Source: Firmicutes bacterium UBA5766 (GTDB lineage Bacteria; Bacillota; Desulfotomaculia; Desulfotomaculales; Nap2-2B). From it: 64,000 nt of DNA. Location: assembly GCA_002418775.1 (NCBI GenBank), contig DIEU01000033.1, positions 1 through 64,000 on the forward strand. The letters run 5' to 3'. The notes under the pieces are model-generated. The model did no database searches and was not told the DNA's origin. It worked only from the letters and a program-made list of their open reading frames with translations. Shown here one piece after another: positions 61,655-64,000 of the stretch (its first letter is position 1; each line of letters starts with the position of its first letter). Both the position numbers and the translations under genes were made by a program.

Positions 61655-62098
61655 ATGAAGCGGATTGTTGTAGCGGTGGACGGTTCCGAAAGTTCCTTAA
61701 GAGCGGTCAGCCATGCTCTAAAGTTAAAGAAACTCAGTTCACACGTGCATGTCACTGCGCTTTATATTGGCCCGTCATGTTACGATCTTTTTCCTGAGCC
61801 CGGTGCTTGTTCGGGTTTCCAGCAAAAGGAACTAGATAAGGAAATTGAGTCCAGGGCAAATGAGGTCTTTAAAAAAATTGACAAGATCGCTGGCGGAAAA
61901 AGCTCAAGTATTGAAAAGGCTATTGGCCGGGGTGACGCCGCCGCCGCGATAAGCAAGTTTGCGGCGGAAGGCGGTTTTGACCTTATAATTATAGGATTCC
62001 ACGGATATGAAGAGGATGAAGGTTCAAAATTCTGGCTTGGCGGGGTTTGTTATAAAGTTTTGCATATGTGCCAGTGTCCTGTAACCGTTGTAAAATAA
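61655..62098 (+). CDS. Universal stress protein, UspA family (diverged)
   Basis: A 147-residue UspA protein, starting KRIVVAVDGSESSLRAVSHA. It differs from the two tandem Usp genes at 2.6-3.9 kb: the nucleotide loop is GFHG, then eleven residues, then GG (not nine and GS). ATP binding may therefore be altered. It has a strong AAGGAGG site and stands alone after the exporter genes. Its tail is CQCPVTVVK. Confidence 0.88.
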   Translation: MKRIVVAVDGSESSLRAVSHALKLKKLSSHVHVTALYIGPSCYDLFPEPGACSGFQQKELDKEIESRANEVFKKIDKIAGGKSSSIEKAIGRGDAAAAISKFAAEGGFDLIIIGFHGYEEDEGSKFWLGGVCYKVLHMCQCPVTVVK

Positions 62099-62121
62099 TC
62101 ACATAATGATTTATTTATCCT

Positions 62122-62730
62122 TTAATTTATCAAGATATCATTAAGAGACAACCTGTTCCGAGGAGGAGGAAATTCTGCTGGATAACCGATTGGAAGAAGG
62201 GCTACCACGGATATATTATTCCCCCAGCCGAAAATACTTTTTATCTCCTTTTCTTCAAATAGTCTTACCCAGCAGGCGCCAAGTCCAAAATCCAAAGCCC
62301 TTAACACGATATGCTCTATTGCTATGGCAGTGTTCAGGGCAATTCTAACCCCAATTTCTTCGAAGTTCATTTTGCTTACGTTGTTAATACGATCCAGGAC
62401 AACCTCGACTACATTTTGATCTACCGCTTTGATCCTCCCAAGGTCTTGTGTTCTGGAAACACTTCCGTCCAGATAACCGTTTATGTTCACACAGCAGACA
62501 AATACAACAGGAGCGCCGGCAATAAATGTCTGGTTGAAAGCGGCCTGAGCAAGTTTCAGCCTCGTCTTTTCATCCTTAACAATTTTAAAACGCCAGGGTT
62601 GAGCATTACAGGCCGAGGGCGCCAGTCTGGCTGAATCCAGCAACGCGTCAATTTGTTCCTGAGGAACAGGATCTGGCTTGAATTTTCTGATGCTGCGTCT
62701 TTGTTCGATTGCTTCCTTGGTCGTGAGCAA
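62122..62730 (-). CDS. Nitroreductase-family flavoprotein
   Basis: A 202-residue FMN-dependent oxidoreductase. The start has EAIEQRRSIRKFKPDPVPQ, the FMN phosphate site, then LAPSACNAQPWRFKIV and the late GLGACWVRLFEEKEI. This is the SagB/nitroreductase fold, usually a homodimer using NAD(P)H. TTG at 62730 has AAAGGGAAG upstream. It is transcribed away from ndk. The substrate is unknown. Confidence 0.88.
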   Translation of the reverse strand: MLTTKEAIEQRRSIRKFKPDPVPQEQIDALLDSARLAPSACNAQPWRFKIVKDEKTRLKLAQAAFNQTFIAGAPVVFVCCVNINGYLDGSVSRTQDLGRIKAVDQNVVEVVLDRINNVSKMNFEEIGVRIALNTAIAIEHIVLRALDFGLGACWVRLFEEKEIKSIFGWGNNISVVALLPIGYPAEFPPPRNRLSLNDILIN

Positions 62731-62888
62731 TTTTATCTTCCCTTTCTTCTATAACAATTGACCATCTTTATTATACATTATTTTCTCTATTTCCAACTTA
62801 ACAAAAAAGCTGGTTTTATTATGCTAAATTAACCGTTATATGTTATTATTGATGCGTTAATGTTCTCTAATTTTATTGGAGGTGATTA

Positions 62889-63365
62889 TTGCCGGATTTT
62901 TCCGGTAAAATCAATATGGAGAGAACTTTCGTAATGATTAAACCCGAAGGATTACAGCGAGGGCTGGCGGGAGAAATAATCGCCAGACTAGAAAAAAAAG
63001 GTTTGAAAATGATTGCTATGAAAATGCTTGTTATTTCCGTGGACCTGGCAAATAAACATTACGGAGAACACGTCGGCAAACCTTTTTTTGAAAAACTGGT
63101 CAAGTATATAACCTGCGGTCCCGTTATCGCCATGGTACTTGAGGGCAAAAACGCAGTAAGCACTGTACGCGCCATGATGGGTTCCACGGATCCTTTAAAG
63201 GCGGAACAGGGAACAATCAGGGCAACTTACGGTATGGATATGGGCAGAAATATTATCCATGGCTCAGATTCACCGGCCAGCGCCGACAGGGAAATCGGCA
63301 ACTTTTTTAAGACAGAAGAATTAATCGATTACACAAGAAGCATTGAACTCTGGGTTTATGAATAA
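62889..63365 (+). CDS. ndk: Nucleoside diphosphate kinase
   Basis: A 158-residue NDK that equalises nucleoside triphosphate pools. The family core starts [16 protein letters not shown], and the phosphorylated His is in [21 protein letters not shown] at 62889 has TTGGAGGTGATT directly upstream, the best ribosome binding site in the area; the ATG at 62916, where most NDKs begin, has none. The protein thus probably carries nine extra N-terminal residues (MPDFSGKIN). Confidence 0.95.
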   Translation: MPDFSGKINMERTFVMIKPEGLQRGLAGEIIARLEKKGLKMIAMKMLVISVDLANKHYGEHVGKPFFEKLVKYITCGPVIAMVLEGKNAVSTVRAMMGSTDPLKAEQGTIRATYGMDMGRNIIHGSDSPASADREIGNFFKTEELIDYTRSIELWVYE

Positions 63366-63398
63366 AAACAGATACTTCTTAAAGGAGGATCACGGATT

Positions 63399-64000
63399 AT
63401 GATATTGCGCCTGGGCCTGCCTAAAGGCAGCCTCCAGGAAGCTACTTTTGTTTTATTCAAGAGAGCGGGATTCAACATCAAGCTTCCCGCCCGTTCATAC
63501 TACCCTGTCATAGATGATCCGGAACTTGAAGTAATGCTTATGCGCGCCCAGGAAATCCCTCGTTATGTAAGCGATGGTGTTTTGGACGCCGGCCTTAGTG
63601 GTTATGACTGGATTATGGAGAACGGCGCTGATGTAATTGAAGTAGCTGAACTGGTTTACTCCAAAAACACACCTAACCCAATCCGTTTGGTGCTTGCTGT
63701 TGCCAAAGACAGTGAAATAAAAGAAATAAAAGATTTACAGGGTAAACGTATTGCCACCGAATTGGTACAGGTAACCAGACGTTTCCTGTCCGATCACAAT
63801 GTGCAGGCGATAATAGAATTTTCATACGGAGCAACAGAAGTAAAAGTGCCCGAATTGGTTGACGCAATAGCTGATATCACGGAAACAGGCAGTTCTCTTC
63901 AAGCAAATAACCTTCGTATAATCGCAACGATTCTTCAATCAACCCCTCGCCTGCATGCCAGCAGAATGGCCTGGGATGATCCCTGGAAGAAGGAAAAACT
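63399..64000 (+). CDS. hisG: ATP phosphoribosyltransferase, partial (runs off the window)
   Basis: The reading frame from ATG 63399 has AAAGGAGG upstream and stays open to the window end, giving 200 residues. It begins LRLGLPKGSLQEATF, has VLDAGLSGYDWIMENGAD, VKVPELVDAIADI and TETGSSL, the phosphate-binding loop of HisG. It catalyses the first step of histidine synthesis. The C-terminus is outside the window, so short and long HisG forms cannot be told apart. Confidence 0.93.
   Translation, partial: MILRLGLPKGSLQEATFVLFKRAGFNIKLPARSYYPVIDDPELEVMLMRAQEIPRYVSDGVLDAGLSGYDWIMENGADVIEVAELVYSKNTPNPIRLVLAVAKDSEIKEIKDLQGKRIATELVQVTRRFLSDHNVQAIIEFSYGATEVKVPELVDAIADITETGSSLQANNLRIIATILQSTPRLHASRMAWDDPWKKEK

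Overview
The window looks like a chromosomal segment of an anaerobic, low- to mid-GC Firmicute, most like the Peptococcaceae (Pelotomaculum/Desulfotomaculum type). The reasons are strong AGGAGG-type ribosome binding sites, many TTG starts, TTGACA/TATAAT promoters, the block rpsF-ssb-rpsR-yybS-rplI-lonC-dnaB, a Bacillus-type three-subunit succinate dehydrogenase, and parts of a sodium-pumping decarboxylase. The genus is inferred from gene content only.

Layout. 1-2.6 kb: 3' end of tRNA-Cys followed by an accessory scar with an integrase relic, a PIN-type toxin-antitoxin pair, a broken hicA beside an intact hicB, and degenerate DNA. 2.6-9.2 kb: two tandem UspA genes, then a sodium/biotin module (two biotin carrier proteins, a decarboxylase beta subunit, an unlisted 44-residue gamma-like subunit) and two NhaD/ArsB-type transporters. 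This module has a near-consensus sigma-54 promoter with palindromic upstream sites, and a riboswitch-like leader before the first transporter. 9.3-18.5 kb: alaS, ireB, an Fe-S aldo/keto reductase, ruvX, DUF1292, vanW-like, mltG and a class B PBP. 18.5-22 kb: an HELLH protein, a dispersed repeat, a J-domain protein with three BamE-like repeats, and a hydrolase. 22-28.4 kb: ribosomal/replication block. 28.4-33.8 kb, minus strand: purA, a flavoprotein, a Nudix hydrolase, larB, larC. 34-38.5 kb: pheA and sdhCAB. 38.6-46.3 kb: zinc ribbon protein and a probably frameshifted Ser/Thr kinase, cysK, a trehalose-synthase-like glycosyltransferase, an MBL hydrolase, rdgB, a P-loop/Asp23 fusion, rqcH. 46.4-47.6 kb: tRNA-Pro and two toxin-antitoxin loci whose toxins are broken. 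47.7-57.2 kb: an epimerase, a LytS/LytTR two-component pair, acpS-nnr-alr, and an agrBD-type quorum-sensing pair placed before a GGDEF/HD-GYP protein. 57.3-64 kb: HIT, MoxR/VWA pair, ABC exporter, UspA, nitroreductase, ndk and the start of hisG.

How it fits together. Succinate dehydrogenase plus a sodium-translocating decarboxylase beta subunit with biotin carriers is what the methylmalonyl-CoA route of propionate metabolism would need; the carboxyltransferase alpha subunit is not here. The sodium pump parts lie next to NhaD-type carriers, which suggests a sodium-cycle neighbourhood. Cell-wall genes (vanW-like, mltG, PBP, alr) are spread among housekeeping operons. In three of the four toxin-antitoxin loci the toxin is broken and the antitoxin is intact. 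Several starts are best placed at TTG, and alr and rpsF have no well-placed standard start codon.
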